A stretch of DNA of 34,438 bases. Origin: Anaerolineales bacterium. Its GTDB lineage: Bacteria > Chloroflexota > Anaerolineae > Anaerolineales > Villigracilaceae. Made by a program: the position numbers and the translations under genes. Positions within the stretch are counted from its first letter, which is position 1; every line of letters begins with the position of its first letter. The notes beneath the pieces were generated by a model. That model saw only the letters and a list, made by a program, of their open reading frames with translations. It was not told the origin of the DNA and did not search any database. The stretch covers positions 1 through 34,438 of the forward strand of contig JAABUE010000014.1 of the NCBI GenBank assembly GCA_011389535.1, in the 5' to 3' direction. This document shows, one piece after another, positions 1-8,151 of the stretch.

Positions 1-469
1 GCTCGGACTCGCTTTGTCCCAGGGTGCCGGGGCTGGCTTTATCGGCCAGGAGCAGGTCAAGGTCCAGAGTATGAACCGTCACATCCCCTCGCTGGTCAGC
101 GAGCAGTTTGGCAAGCAGTTCCAGGGCAGGTTTCCGGCGCGCATTTATGGGCAATCCAAAAATAAATTTAGATTGAGCTTTCACCCCCAGAGGTGCATTG
201 CCCAGCAGGCGCCCCCACATGTTGCTCCCCACCCGGATTAAGATTCCGCGTGCGCCCCGTCCGTAGTAGGTGCGCATGGCTTTTTGTAACCCGGCATAAG
301 TTTCGGCCGCAGTTGTACCGTTCAGGGAGCCCCATCGAGCAGGGTCGGACCGGTCAGGCGTCAGACCGGCTTTCTCCAAAACGATAGAAAGTTTTTCCTG
401 TCCCAGCTCGCTGGCAATCGTCTCTACGAAATGGTGCAAAAAACGACTGGCCGGTGTACGACTGCTCAC
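1..469 (-). CDS. V4R-family-like protein, partial (C-terminal end outside window)
   Basis: This reading frame starts with GTG at 469 and stays open to the left edge, so about 156 residues are visible and the C-terminus is missing. The GTG overlaps the TGA of the preceding gene as GTGA, which fixes the start and suggests translational coupling. The visible part has a YYGRGARGILIRVG segment that matches the FYGRGGRGMLRRIG segment of the upstream neighbour at the same relative place, so the two are tandem paralogues. The expected V4R domain would lie beyond the edge. No signal peptide or membrane segment is seen, so the protein is probably cytoplasmic. The function is unknown; by analogy with V4R proteins it may sense a small ligand or feed a signalling pathway. 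The frame and kinship are seen in the sequence; the role is inference. Confidence 0.72.
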   Translation of the reverse strand, partial: MSSRTPASRFLHHFVETIASELGQEKLSIVLEKAGLTPDRSDPARWGSLNGTTAAETYAGLQKAMRTYYGRGARGILIRVGSNMWGRLLGNAPLGVKAQSKFIFGLPINARRKPALELLAKLLADQRGDVTVHTLDLDLLLADKASPGTLGQSESE

Positions 470-1083
470 TTGTCCAACTCTCTGACTTCGAAGCGGCAAT
501 GCGGATCGCCTTTAGCTGTGCACATAGTTTCGAGGATCCGAAATTCCTGGCCGGTAGCCCAATGTACGGCTTCCCCGATCGAGCCGATATAGAGATGGCA
601 GATCGCATTCGTGCTCTGGCGGCCGTGGCAAATCGCGCAGGAGGCATCACAATACGCCAGGGTGTTGTCCACTTCTTCTACCCAAGCTTCCACCTGAGGG
701 TTGGATTTTTTCAGCGCGTTGACCGTTGCATTCAAAATAAATTTGATGCGCTGTTTGGTCGGCAATAATTTCAAAGCTGCCCCAGCCAGGCCGAGCAAAG
801 CCGCCTGCTCGCGGACGGCATATTGGAAGGATGCCTTGCCGATACGGCGTAACATGCCACGCCCGCCGCGCCCATAAAACTCCTCGATCGCTTCGTTCAA
901 GCGGGCATAATCCGATGTTTTGATAGCGGGATTCAGGTCATCCGGCGGGAAATTACCAATAAAGCGCTCCAATCCACTGGTCCGCAAGACCGTGTTCAGG
1001 CCATTTTCCCCCATTACTTCCTCGGCAGAAACCAACGCCTGCCGTACCAGGGCATTCACGATAACCGCATCTTCTCTCGCCAT
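466..1083 (-). CDS. V4R (4-vinyl reductase-like) domain protein
   Basis: A 205-residue cytoplasmic protein. Residues 1-135 form a helical region with the signature FYGRGGRGMLRRIG (69-82). The C-terminal part (about 140-200) is a V4R domain, recognisable from C145-x3-C149-x2-C152-H153, C162, the GxxxWATGQEF stretch and the CTAKGDPHCRF ending (C188, C196). V4R domains bind small hydrophobic ligands or metals and occur in bacteriochlorophyll enzymes, signalling proteins and transcription regulators. The start at 1083 is chosen over an in-frame start seven codons upstream because GGAGG lies 6-7 bases before it. CAICH reads as a CxxCH haem motif, but there is no signal peptide, so c-type haem attachment is unlikely. 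The stop overlaps the start of a paralogue as GTGA. Ligand and partner are unknown. Confidence 0.8.
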   Translation of the reverse strand: MAREDAVIVNALVRQALVSAEEVMGENGLNTVLRTSGLERFIGNFPPDDLNPAIKTSDYARLNEAIEEFYGRGGRGMLRRIGKASFQYAVREQAALLGLAGAALKLLPTKQRIKFILNATVNALKKSNPQVEAWVEEVDNTLAYCDASCAICHGRQSTNAICHLYIGSIGEAVHWATGQEFRILETMCTAKGDPHCRFEVRELDK

Positions 1084-1103
1084 GCCAGCCTCCTTGTACC
1101 GCA

Positions 1104-1140
1104 ATTATCTAAACTTTGCAGGTAATTTACAGTTTGTCAA
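1104..1140 (-). promoter_or_regulatory. possible weak promoter of the V4R gene pair
   Basis: The AT-rich leader upstream of the V4R gene contains a perfect TTGACA (1135-1140) and a GATAAT (1104-1109) on the minus strand, but they are 25 bases apart, much too far for a standard sigma-70 promoter. The 17-base position after TTGACA holds only AAAGTT. Either box may be real with a poor partner. The 153-base gap after the preceding gene makes an independent promoter plausible. Confidence 0.25.
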
Positions 1141-1181
1141 AGGATAAGAGTTTAAGGTAGCCCTACAGATTTAAGTGGTTG

Positions 1182-1203
1182 CCCCGCCAAGGGCAGGGCG
1201 GGG
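1182..1203. repeat. GC-rich stem-loop in the GNAT-V4R gap
   Basis: CCCCGCC (1182-1188) pairs perfectly with GGCGGGG (1197-1203) over an eight-base loop. The unit GGTTGCCCC is found at both sides of the hairpin (near 1178 and 1202). No T-run follows on the minus strand, so it is not a standard Rho-independent terminator. It may protect the 3' end of the upstream mRNA or be a copy of a dispersed repeat. Confidence 0.45.
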
Positions 1204-1236
1204 TTGCCCCACCCTCAGCTTGGCAGGGCTTGGGCA

Positions 1237-2100
1237 CTAACCGGAAGACGGAACTGAAAAAGCATACACCGGGAAATTCTCACCGGTCAAAATAAACCCC
1301 ATCTTCCTGTACAGCGCCAGTGAAGCGAGATTGTCGCTCTGTGTATTGACGGTCAGACGAGCAACTCCCTTGCGGTTCAAGCGCTGGAGTAAATCAGTGA
1401 CCATCAACGAACCGAGTCCCCGGTGTTGCGCCTCAGGCCGGACCGCGAGTCTGGCGAGGTGGGCCCCAAACGGATTCGCGGTACTGATCTGGTACCCGGT
1501 CAACCCCCTGGCATCTTCTGCCACGGTTGCCACAGTCGCTTGCGGCAGGGCTTTTTTCAAAGCTGTAAGCGGATTCTGCCAGAGCGGCATGAAGGCATTC
1601 GTGTCCAATTCGGCAACTGCCGGCAGGTCATCGGTCTGCATGGCGCGGACTTTTACCCCATCAACTGGCAGACTCTCGGGAATAGGGTTATCCTTCCACT
1701 CGAGCATGAGGATGTCTTGATAATGGGTGAAGTTGTTTCTAATCAGCAAATCGCTCAACCATTGCTGCATAGCGATCAAAGCAACTGTTGCACCGCCCTG
1801 CTGTCCGATATTTTTTTGGGCAGTACTCCAGAGCACATTCCAGGCGTCATCGAGTGAAAGCTGCCTGGAATGAGCAAACAGCCGCACCCAGGCCATGCCC
1901 GCAGGGTCCTGTGGGCAGGCTAGGGCTGCCACAACCCGTCCGTTGTCTTCCACCACCCAGTAATAAGGAGAGCCCAGCCACTCCAGCGGTGCATGCCAGT
2001 CCAGGTGACGGTGCACGTGGGATTCAAAGAACATCAAATTTGCAATCTGATGTTGATCCTGGGGGACTGCCGGGCGAACCTGGAGGCTGACCTCGATCAT
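1237..2100 (-). CDS. double-domain GNAT acetyltransferase
   Basis: A 287-residue protein built from two GNAT folds. The N-terminal half (about 1-140) is degenerate and lacks an obvious acetyl-CoA loop. The C-terminal half (about 148-285) has the motif A pattern RLAVRPEAQHRGLGSLMV followed by the NTQSDNLASLALYRKMGF motif B, typical of enzymes that use acetyl-CoA to acetylate an amine or a protein N-terminus. The substrate cannot be told from sequence. ATG at 2100 overlaps the stop of the TPR gene as ATGA, so the two are translationally coupled; the XRE, TPR and GNAT genes probably form one operon. It is followed by 153 bases with a stem-loop before the next gene. Confidence 0.85.
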   Translation of the reverse strand: MIEVSLQVRPAVPQDQHQIANLMFFESHVHRHLDWHAPLEWLGSPYYWVVEDNGRVVAALACPQDPAGMAWVRLFAHSRQLSLDDAWNVLWSTAQKNIGQQGGATVALIAMQQWLSDLLIRNNFTHYQDILMLEWKDNPIPESLPVDGVKVRAMQTDDLPAVAELDTNAFMPLWQNPLTALKKALPQATVATVAEDARGLTGYQISTANPFGAHLARLAVRPEAQHRGLGSLMVTDLLQRLNRKGVARLTVNTQSDNLASLALYRKMGFILTGENFPVYAFSVPSSG

Positions 2101-2618
2101 CGTTTAATGCGTACTAGAAATCTCAAAAATCTTTGCATTAGAGTGGGTTTTTTTGTTGACTCAACTGAGCCGATCATCGAAAGCGCCGAATCGATCATTT
2201 TGCCACGCCGTAATTTGATCGCTGCGGCTGACTGCAACACGATGGAGCGCATTTCAGTTTCCCCCGCCTCTGCAAATAGAGCCGCAGAACGCTCATAGGC
2301 TTCCAGGGCTTGATCGAATTTTTTTAGCGCTTCCAAGGCTGCACCCTGGTTGCCAAAAGCCATTGCCTGGCGCTCTACGTCACCAGCACGGGCGAATATT
2401 TCGTCTGTACCAGCAGCTGCCTCGTAAGCTGGCTTTGCTTTCCCCGCTTGCAATAAGGCCACGCTCAAGTTGTTTTTCATCTCGGCAGCGTTGAGGGTAT
2501 CCTCCAGCGCTTCATAATTAGAAGCAGCCTCGGTAAAGAACGAAGCTGCCCCGTGAAAATCCTTGGCTGCAAAGGCTTGTTTCCCCTGTTCAGCGAGATG
2601 TTCTGGGTTAGGAGTCAT
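2097..2618 (-). CDS. tetratricopeptide repeat protein
   Basis: A 173-residue soluble, alanine-rich helical protein. Degenerate TPR units run through residues 5-140; the best is GNQGAALEALKKFDQALEAY with the usual small and aromatic residues at the TPR positions. The C-terminal tail (LMQRFLRFLVRIKR) is strongly basic and amphipathic and may touch membrane or nucleic acid. TPR proteins are scaffolds, so the partner is probably encoded nearby: the XRE regulator lies 11 bases upstream and the GNAT enzyme overlaps downstream by four bases. The ATG at 2618 has AAGGGG seven bases before it. No enzymatic role is indicated. Confidence 0.75.
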   Translation of the reverse strand: MTPNPEHLAEQGKQAFAAKDFHGAASFFTEAASNYEALEDTLNAAEMKNNLSVALLQAGKAKPAYEAAAGTDEIFARAGDVERQAMAFGNQGAALEALKKFDQALEAYERSAALFAEAGETEMRSIVLQSAAAIKLRRGKMIDSALSMIGSVESTKKPTLMQRFLRFLVRIKR

Positions 2619-2629
2619 GATCTTGCCCC

Positions 2630-3307
2630 TTAAAGGGTGATATCGAGTAAGTCCTCGGCCACGGAACGAAGCTTGTCGGTGGACATTTCACTGAGCTTGC
2701 GCGCCAGGTCGAGATACGGTCTGTTGACCGGTTGGCAGACAAAATTCTGGAGTTCGACCGGCATATCCAAAAACTGCTCGATCGCTTTTTGTTGTGTCAT
2801 CCATTGACCGACTGGTCCGCCCTGGTCGAAGAATGTCTCGACCCGCCCTCCCAGCACTTTGAGGATGACCTCCAATTCAGGCAACGGGATTGGAAGCTCT
2901 CCCAACTCATATCGTTCCAGATGGCTGGCTGAAATACCGGTCTGCTCGGATATAGATTTGATGGACAGGCTGGCATTCATGCGTGCCTGGCGCAGGAGTG
3001 CCCCGATCATACGCTGGCGCAGTCCGGTCAGGCGAGGCAGATCCAATTTGGTGATTCGAGCTGGAGCATCTGAAAGCGTTTTATTTTTCCAAAAATGGTT
3101 GATGGGAAGGTCGAGATAATAGACCAGCGTTTCCAGCTCAGGCAGGGATGGCGCCCTGTTTCCTTCTTCATAGGCAATAAAAAGGTCGTTGGTCATATTG
3201 ATGGCAGCCGCGCATTCTTCGGTGCTTCTACGCGAAGCCAGCCGCGCGTCCCGGATCAGGATGCCGAGTTTTTTTGTGCGGATTTTAACCTGGGCTTGCA
3301 TGTCCAT
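2630..3307 (-). CDS. XRE-family regulator with two HTH domains
   Basis: A 225-residue protein with two helix-turn-helix domains of the lambda-repressor (XRE) type, at about residues 14-72 and 101-160. Both show the turn followed by a recognition helix (INMTNDLFIAYEEGNRAPS; TGISASHLERYELGELPIP). The C-terminal 60 residues carry no known ligand domain. Two HTH domains in one chain could bind a direct or inverted repeat as a monomer. It is the first gene of a short operon with the TPR and GNAT genes and may regulate its own promoter just upstream. ATG at 3307 and 3301 are both possible; GAGG lies four bases before the first and ten before the second. Its targets are not visible. Confidence 0.82.
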   Translation of the reverse strand: MDMQAQVKIRTKKLGILIRDARLASRRSTEECAAAINMTNDLFIAYEEGNRAPSLPELETLVYYLDLPINHFWKNKTLSDAPARITKLDLPRLTGLRQRMIGALLRQARMNASLSIKSISEQTGISASHLERYELGELPIPLPELEVILKVLGGRVETFFDQGGPVGQWMTQQKAIEQFLDMPVELQNFVCQPVNRPYLDLARKLSEMSTDKLRSVAEDLLDITL

Positions 3308-3355
3308 AGTACCTCAATGTTTTCTTTCCAAGCGTCCCAAAATTCAGGTTCGTTG

Positions 3356-3364
3356 ATTATAGCA
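3356..3364 (-). promoter_or_regulatory. extended -10 promoter of the XRE operon
   Basis: On the minus strand the sequence TGC-TATAAT lies at 3364-3356, a perfect extended -10 (TGnTATAAT). No good -35 is found, which is normal for extended -10 promoters. Transcription would start near 3349 and give a leader of about 42 bases before the ATG at 3307. The site lies in the 77-base gap after tadA, so the XRE operon is probably separate from the tad operon. Confidence 0.65.
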
Positions 3365-3384
3365 GAGAACCATTTGCTGTTGTT

Positions 3385-4713
3385 TTATCGCTTGTGGCTT
3401 TTGCTGAGCATTTCGGAGATGTTGGCTCCAAACACTTCGGCGCCTAATTTAAATCCAGCCGCTTCGAGACGTGACGAGAAGAGCGGGCGGATGCCGGTTG
3501 CCTTCAGATCGCCCAGAACCTTGCCTTCAGTCGTCACCCCTGTTTGTTCAAACTTGAAGATATCAGTGAGAACAACAATATCGCCTTCCATGCCCGCTAC
3601 TTCTGTGATCGCTGTTACTTTGCGGGTGCCGTCTTTCAGTCGTGTTTGTTGTACGATTAAATCGACTGCAGAGGCAATCTGTTGTCGCACGACCTTCAGC
3701 GGCAAATCCATGCCCGACATGAGAACCAGGGTTTCGAGTCGCGCAATCGCATCGCGCGGTGAGTTGGAGTGCAGGGTTGTAAGAGAACCATCGTGGCCGG
3801 TATTCATGGCCTGAAGCATGTCAAGCGCCTCGCCGCCGCGCACTTCGCCAACCACGATCCGGTCAGGGCGCATACGAAGGGAGTTTCGCACCAAATCGCG
3901 GATGGTTACTGCACCGCGGCCATCTATATTGGCTGGCTTGGTTTCCATTCGTAAGACATGGTCTTGTTGCAGTTGCAACTCGGCGGCATCCTCGATGGTT
4001 ATTATGCGCTCACTTTCCGGGATGAAGCTTGATAGCACATTGAGAAGTGTTGTTTTACCTGAACCGGTGCCACCGGAGATGATGATATTCAAATGCGCTA
4101 ATACACAGGCCCGCACAAACTCAGCCATCTTCTCGGTGATGGAGCCAAAATCGATCAATGCCCCAATACCCAGCTTTTCCTTGCTAAACTTGCGGATTGT
4201 GATGGAAGGGCCATCAATGGAAACAGGCGATATGACCGCATTCACACGCGATCCATCCGGTAAGCGGGCATCAACAGTGGGGCTATCTGCATCCACACGC
4301 CGACCGAGCGGCAGGATGATCCGGTCGATGATCTGAAGAACATGGTTATCATCATCAAACACAACGCTTGATCGCGTTAACTGGCCTTTCTTTTCAACAT
4401 ACACTTTCTTTGGACCATTCACCATCACTTCCGTAACTTCAGGATCTTTCAGAAGTGGTTCCAGTGGTCCGTATCCAAGCAATTCATTCAAGACTTCGTT
4501 CAGGATCATCCCGCGAAGGTCCTGAGGCAGTTTTAGATTTGCCTGGTCATAAATGGTTTCGATTTGTTGTTTGATGTAATCGTCACGCTCTGTTGCTGCT
4601 ATCCCCTCAGCTTCAATCGCACGCGCGACATTGTCGATCAGATATTTCTTGAGCTTAACCAGGTCCTGGCTTGTGAGGCGAGAAACGCCGCCAGCAGAAG
4701 AAAGCGTGGTCAT
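3385..4713 (-). CDS. tadA: TadA/CpaF-family secretion ATPase
   Basis: A 442-residue member of the type II/IV secretion ATPase superfamily, TadA/CpaF branch, which forms a hexamer at the inner face of the membrane and powers assembly of Flp/Tad pili. Seen: an N-terminal helical domain, the family stretch NELLGYGPLEPLLKDPEVTEVMVNGP (split around residue 80-105), Walker A GGTGSGKT at 214-221 with K220, the Asp box TIEDAAELQL, Walker B with RIVVGEVRGGEALD, and the His box GHDGSLTTLHSNSP. All catalytic elements are intact and the length is typical. ATG overlaps the preceding stop as ATGA. Unusually, no tadB, tadC or prepilin gene follows; the next gene is an XRE regulator with its own promoter. 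Confidence 0.93.
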   Translation of the reverse strand: MTTLSSAGGVSRLTSQDLVKLKKYLIDNVARAIEAEGIAATERDDYIKQQIETIYDQANLKLPQDLRGMILNEVLNELLGYGPLEPLLKDPEVTEVMVNGPKKVYVEKKGQLTRSSVVFDDDNHVLQIIDRIILPLGRRVDADSPTVDARLPDGSRVNAVISPVSIDGPSITIRKFSKEKLGIGALIDFGSITEKMAEFVRACVLAHLNIIISGGTGSGKTTLLNVLSSFIPESERIITIEDAAELQLQQDHVLRMETKPANIDGRGAVTIRDLVRNSLRMRPDRIVVGEVRGGEALDMLQAMNTGHDGSLTTLHSNSPRDAIARLETLVLMSGMDLPLKVVRQQIASAVDLIVQQTRLKDGTRKVTAITEVAGMEGDIVVLTDIFKFEQTGVTTEGKVLGDLKATGIRPLFSSRLEAAGFKLGAEVFGANISEMLSKSHKR

Positions 4714-5009
4714 TCTTCACCAAGCTCTTCTGTTTCCTGGGCAGGCAGTACCCAGACTATCTGTGCACGGCGTATAGCCAAAAAACGGGTTCGGTGGAGT
4801 ATCTGCCCATCTGTACCAATAACAGTTGCATCGGTGACCGCCAGAAAAAGTTCATCGCGATCCAATTCGTCTTTAAATCTTTCATCGCGGCGAACATGTA
4901 TATTTCCGCGGATCAAATGTTGAGTTGTTTGCACAACAGCAGGAATCGCCACTTTGGAAACCACATCTGTGAAGACTTTGCCTTTTTCGTCAAATTCAAA
5001 TGTCATCAT
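4710..5009 (-). CDS. small protein of unknown function between tadZ and tadA
   Basis: A 99-residue, mostly beta-rich soluble protein with the core RGNIHVRRDERFKDELD followed by FLAVTDATVIG and a conserved-looking ILHRTRFLAIRRAQIVWVLP strand pair. The layout (RG-x-strand, R-x-x-D, then alternating strands) reminds me of small DUF6812-type proteins of Chloroflexota and Actinobacteria, but I cannot verify this. The acidic tail (QETEELGEE) overlaps the start of tadA by four bases, so the two proteins are probably made together; it may be an accessory factor of the ATPase. Two ATG codons are adjacent at 5009 and 5006. It lies 47 bases after the TadZ-like gene. Confidence 0.7.
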   Translation of the reverse strand: MMTFEFDEKGKVFTDVVSKVAIPAVVQTTQHLIRGNIHVRRDERFKDELDRDELFLAVTDATVIGTDGQILHRTRFLAIRRAQIVWVLPAQETEELGEE

Positions 5010-5056
5010 TTCTCACTTTCTTTTCAGCAGTCAATTGGTTAATGTATTCTGGATTT

Positions 5057-6208
5057 CTATCTGCTTCGTAAGCTGTTTGCGGTCTTAATCATGTCGCTGG
5101 CCACATCTCTAAAGACAATGGAGGCTGAATCTTCTGGGTACTTAAGGATGATAGGCTGGTTCAAATTATTTGCCAGTGCAAAATTGCTGCCCATATAAGG
5201 CAAGGTGCTCTTGATCGGCAGACCGATGATTTTTTCTGCTTCCGTTTTAGTCAGGCCTTCAAGACCGACTGCCCGGTTCAAGATGGCGTATATGTTTCGA
5301 GAATCTATCCCCTGGGCATGTAAATAATCCAAAATCTTTTTTGTAAGCGTGATGGTACTCTGGTCGGTGCTCATAATAAGCACCAGTAAATCCGCTTTTT
5401 GAATAATGGGAAGGCTGATACGTGATAATGATCGTCCCAGGTCAACAATCACATAATCATAAGAGCTCTGAAGCGCCTTGATCACTTCTGGTATGCGTGC
5501 TATTTTGAGATCATTGGCCCGCTCAGGATCAGGTGCACCAGCTAACAATTGGAATTGCCACACTTCCATAACCGGCAAGCGTGAGCGGAAGTATTCCTCC
5601 GTTGTTTTGCCGGGTGATAATTCCGTCACAGAAACCAGGTCCAGTTCACCCTGGTAACCGACAATCGGAGCGATCGAGCCAATCGGCAAAACCATATCGA
5701 CCACAACAACACTAGATTCGGGCTTGCTATGGTGTATGGCCATGGCCAAATTTGCGCACAGAGATGATGTGCCTGTACCGCCTTTGGCGCTCAAAAAAAC
5801 GATCAGGTGTCCGCCTTCTTTAATCAGCTCTTGTTTTACACCAAGCAACCGGGCAATAACCTCGGGTAAGGTTGCAACAATTTCCCCGGATTTCAGCACG
5901 TACTCATTGCAGCCAGCCTGCAGACAGGTTTCCTTTAATCCGGGGTTGTGACTGCTGCTCAGGGCCAATATTGGTATGTCGGTGCTGCGCAAATCGCGGC
6001 GCAACTTCCTTAAAAAGTCTTCTGGAGAGACATCTTGTAGAGACGGGTCAAAAATGATCAAATCAGGCCGATCTCGCCAGATGATCAATAATCCCTCCTT
6101 GCCCGAGTTTGCTCCCATGACAAAATGCCCCTGGTCCTTTACCATGCGGGTGAGGAAATTCAGACTGGCGTTATCCGCATCCACAATCAGGATAGATTTG
6201 TCTGGCAA
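5057..6208 (-). CDS. TadZ/CpaE-like protein (receiver plus MinD-type ATPase)
   Basis: A 383-residue protein with an N-terminal receiver-like domain (about 3-115; SILIVDAD, then IIFDPSL with a possible phosphoacceptor Asp and a later VLKSGE lysine) and a C-terminal ParA/MinD ATPase (about 130-375; VFLSAKGGTGTSSLCANLA). TadZ and CpaE place the Tad machine at a site in the cell. The ATP loop keeps the signature lysine of KGG but has GTS where GKT is usual, a deviation common in this family. The start is TTG at 6208, with GGAG six bases upstream; a longer frame to 6370 runs deep into the regulator gene and has no family similarity in its first 50 residues. It lies 11 bases after the regulator, so kinase phosphorylation of the receiver is conceivable (inference). 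Confidence 0.85.
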   Translation of the reverse strand: MPDKSILIVDADNASLNFLTRMVKDQGHFVMGANSGKEGLLIIWRDRPDLIIFDPSLQDVSPEDFLRKLRRDLRSTDIPILALSSSHNPGLKETCLQAGCNEYVLKSGEIVATLPEVIARLLGVKQELIKEGGHLIVFLSAKGGTGTSSLCANLAMAIHHSKPESSVVVVDMVLPIGSIAPIVGYQGELDLVSVTELSPGKTTEEYFRSRLPVMEVWQFQLLAGAPDPERANDLKIARIPEVIKALQSSYDYVIVDLGRSLSRISLPIIQKADLLVLIMSTDQSTITLTKKILDYLHAQGIDSRNIYAILNRAVGLEGLTKTEAEKIIGLPIKSTLPYMGSNFALANNLNQPIILKYPEDSASIVFRDVASDMIKTANSLRSR

Positions 6209-6219
6209 TGCAAACTCCG

Positions 6220-6918
6220 TTAAGTGGTCTCTAAGGGCGGCATAAGATATCCCAAACCGGAGCGCGTCACAATATGCCGGGGAGCGTGTGGGTCTTCTTC
6301 CAACTTCTGGCGCAAGCGAGCTATGCTCACCCACAAGATTTCCTTTTCCATCTTGTACTCTGGTCCCCACACACCGGTTAGCAAATCTTCAGAGGTCAGG
6401 ATACTTCCTACATTATGTGCAAACTGTAGTAACAGGCGATATTCGGTTGCTGAGAGCGAGATGGGCTGTTCGTTGCGCCAGACTTCTGCGCGCGCAAAAT
6501 CAATCTTTAAGTCGCCATGCGAGAAAAAGCGCGCTTGCCCGGTTTCCGCAGGGATCTGGCTGCGCCGTAACACAGCCCGCACCCGTGCAAGTAGCTCCGT
6601 CGCCGAGAAAGGCTTTACGAGGTAATCATCAGCCCCAAGGTCCAGGCCACGAACGCGGTCTTGTTCTTCTCCTTTGGCCGTCAGCATGATGATCGGTACG
6701 TTTGAATATTCGCGGATGCGCTGGCAGGTCGAAAAACCGTCCATGCGGGGCATCATGATGTCAAGCAGGATCAAGTCGATCGGCTGGGATGAAAAGATAT
6801 CAACTGCTTGAACGCCATCTTGTGCACTTGCCACTTCATATCCCTCTGTCCGCAGGTTTGCTTCCAGAAGGCGCAAGTAACGCGGCTCGTCATCCACTAT
6901 GAGAATTCGTTTTGACAT
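6220..6918 (-). CDS. OmpR/PhoB-family response regulator
   Basis: A 232-residue regulator with a receiver domain (1-120) holding the acidic pair D9/D10, phosphoacceptor D53 (LILLDIMMPRMDG), the T-A-K switch region (IIMLTAKGEE) and the conserved lysine of YLVKPFS. Residues 130-230 are a winged-helix DNA-binding domain (LSATEYRLLLQFAHNVG, ending with a VSIARLRQKLEEDP recognition helix). Phosphorylation by a neighbouring kinase should switch DNA binding. It follows two kinase genes by 31 bases and precedes the TadZ-like gene, so it is likely the output of that kinase pair. AGGAG lies eight bases before the ATG at 6918. Target promoters are not identified. Confidence 0.93.
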   Translation of the reverse strand: MSKRILIVDDEPRYLRLLEANLRTEGYEVASAQDGVQAVDIFSSQPIDLILLDIMMPRMDGFSTCQRIREYSNVPIIMLTAKGEEQDRVRGLDLGADDYLVKPFSATELLARVRAVLRRSQIPAETGQARFFSHGDLKIDFARAEVWRNEQPISLSATEYRLLLQFAHNVGSILTSEDLLTGVWGPEYKMEKEILWVSIARLRQKLEEDPHAPRHIVTRSGLGYLMPPLETT

Positions 6919-6949
6919 TTGCTCAACTCCTTAGCGAAAAAAGGAAGAA

Positions 6950-8146
6950 TTAAATTGCCGATTTAATGGGCAACTGGATATAAAAAGTAGTTCCCTTTTT
7001 TAATTCAGACTCTACCCAAATCTTACCATGATGGGCCATAATGATTTGATTGCAAATGTATAACCCTAATCCGCTGCCTTTGCTGGTACGTTCGCCGGGT
7101 ACGCGATAGAAACGTTCGAAAATATAGGGCAAGTAAGCCTTCGGGATCCCGGGTCCCCGGTCGGAAAAAGTTACCAGCAACGAGCCTTTATTTTCTTTGA
7201 CCTTAACTGTGATCTTCGAACCACTTGCATATTTGATCGCGTTGCTAAATAAGTTGTCGAATACTTGCGTAATACGGACGTTATCGCACTGGATTAACGG
7301 AATCGGCTCGAGGTAAAGTTCTACTTCCAGGCTTTTGTGGCGCGTACGAACGCGGACGACCACATCGCGGATCAAGGCATCCAGGCGTACGGGTTGCACA
7401 TTAAGCTGTACGGAACGGCTCTGCAGTTTTGCAGACTCAAGAATATTATCGATCAATTCGGCCAGCCGGTCAGCTTCTTCATCAATGATGGTCAGGAATT
7501 CTTGTTTGGTTTCTTCATCCCAGGTTGTATCCGCGCGGAGTAAGGTTGTCGAGTATCCTTTGATAAAACCTAATGGAGTACGCAGCTCGTGAGAAATAGT
7601 AGCCACAAAATCATCCTGCAACTGTACTTTTTGCTGCAGAACGGACAGCTGTTCGTGAGTTTTTTCATACAGTTTACGTAACAAAAGGGCAGCGACCAAA
7701 CTTCCTACAACAACTGCCAGGGTAATATGCGCTTCTTCATAAACAGGCCCACCAAAACGGACAAACACCATGACACCAAATATTTTGGCACCATTGTAGA
7801 GAGGCAAGCCCAGCAAGTATGCCTGAGAGATCCTGTCGTTGGCATCTTCAAGAGGGTCTTGTGCGAGCACACACTCCTTTGCCAGTACCTGGTTGGCCAG
7901 GCTTTCGCCCCAGGCTGCATCCGCCTCGGCAGCTTTGCCACGCCCGACTGCGCGGGCATGTGCAATTTCCAGATTCGAGCTTGCCTGATCGACCATATAA
8001 ATAGCGGCATTATCAAAAACAAACTCTGCCCGCAGCGCCACCAACAACTTGTCCAGCGCAACTTTCCAATCACTGTTCATGCTGGCAGCCTGAACAAGGG
8101 TTTGAAGGTATGCCAGAGTTCTTGGATCGAGTGCTTCTTTATGCAT
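6950..8146 (-). CDS. GAF-domain sensor histidine kinase
   Basis: A 398-residue soluble histidine kinase. Residues about 20-155 form a GAF-type sensor domain (ending LPLYNGAKIFGVMVFVRFGG), followed by a short helix and coiled coil, the HisKA dimerisation domain with FVATISHELRTPLGFIKG, and a HATPase_c domain with the N box (FDNLFSNAIKYAS), G1 (DRGPGIP), F box (IFERFYRVPG) and G2 (GSGLGLYI). All catalytic boxes are intact. No membrane segment is present, so the signal is cytoplasmic. The start lies five bases after the stop of a second kinase, and the regulator gene follows after 31 bases: a kinase-kinase-regulator operon. Ligand of the GAF domain is unknown. Confidence 0.9.
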   Translation of the reverse strand: MHKEALDPRTLAYLQTLVQAASMNSDWKVALDKLLVALRAEFVFDNAAIYMVDQASSNLEIAHARAVGRGKAAEADAAWGESLANQVLAKECVLAQDPLEDANDRISQAYLLGLPLYNGAKIFGVMVFVRFGGPVYEEAHITLAVVVGSLVAALLLRKLYEKTHEQLSVLQQKVQLQDDFVATISHELRTPLGFIKGYSTTLLRADTTWDEETKQEFLTIIDEEADRLAELIDNILESAKLQSRSVQLNVQPVRLDALIRDVVVRVRTRHKSLEVELYLEPIPLIQCDNVRITQVFDNLFSNAIKYASGSKITVKVKENKGSLLVTFSDRGPGIPKAYLPYIFERFYRVPGERTSKGSGLGLYICNQIIMAHHGKIWVESELKKGTTFYIQLPIKSAI

Positions 8147-8151
8147 GGTAC

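Noticed and set aside
145-165. CxxCH haem motif in the V4R protein as evidence of a c-type cytochrome (codons lie near 621-648)
   Set aside because: There is no signal peptide, and the cysteines fit the usual V4R cysteine pattern, so covalent haem attachment is unlikely.
5057-6370. Longer 437-residue version of the TadZ-like protein
   Set aside because: The extra 54 residues overlap the response regulator gene by 150 bases and match no family; TTG at 6208 has GGAG at the right distance and begins directly before the receiver strand.
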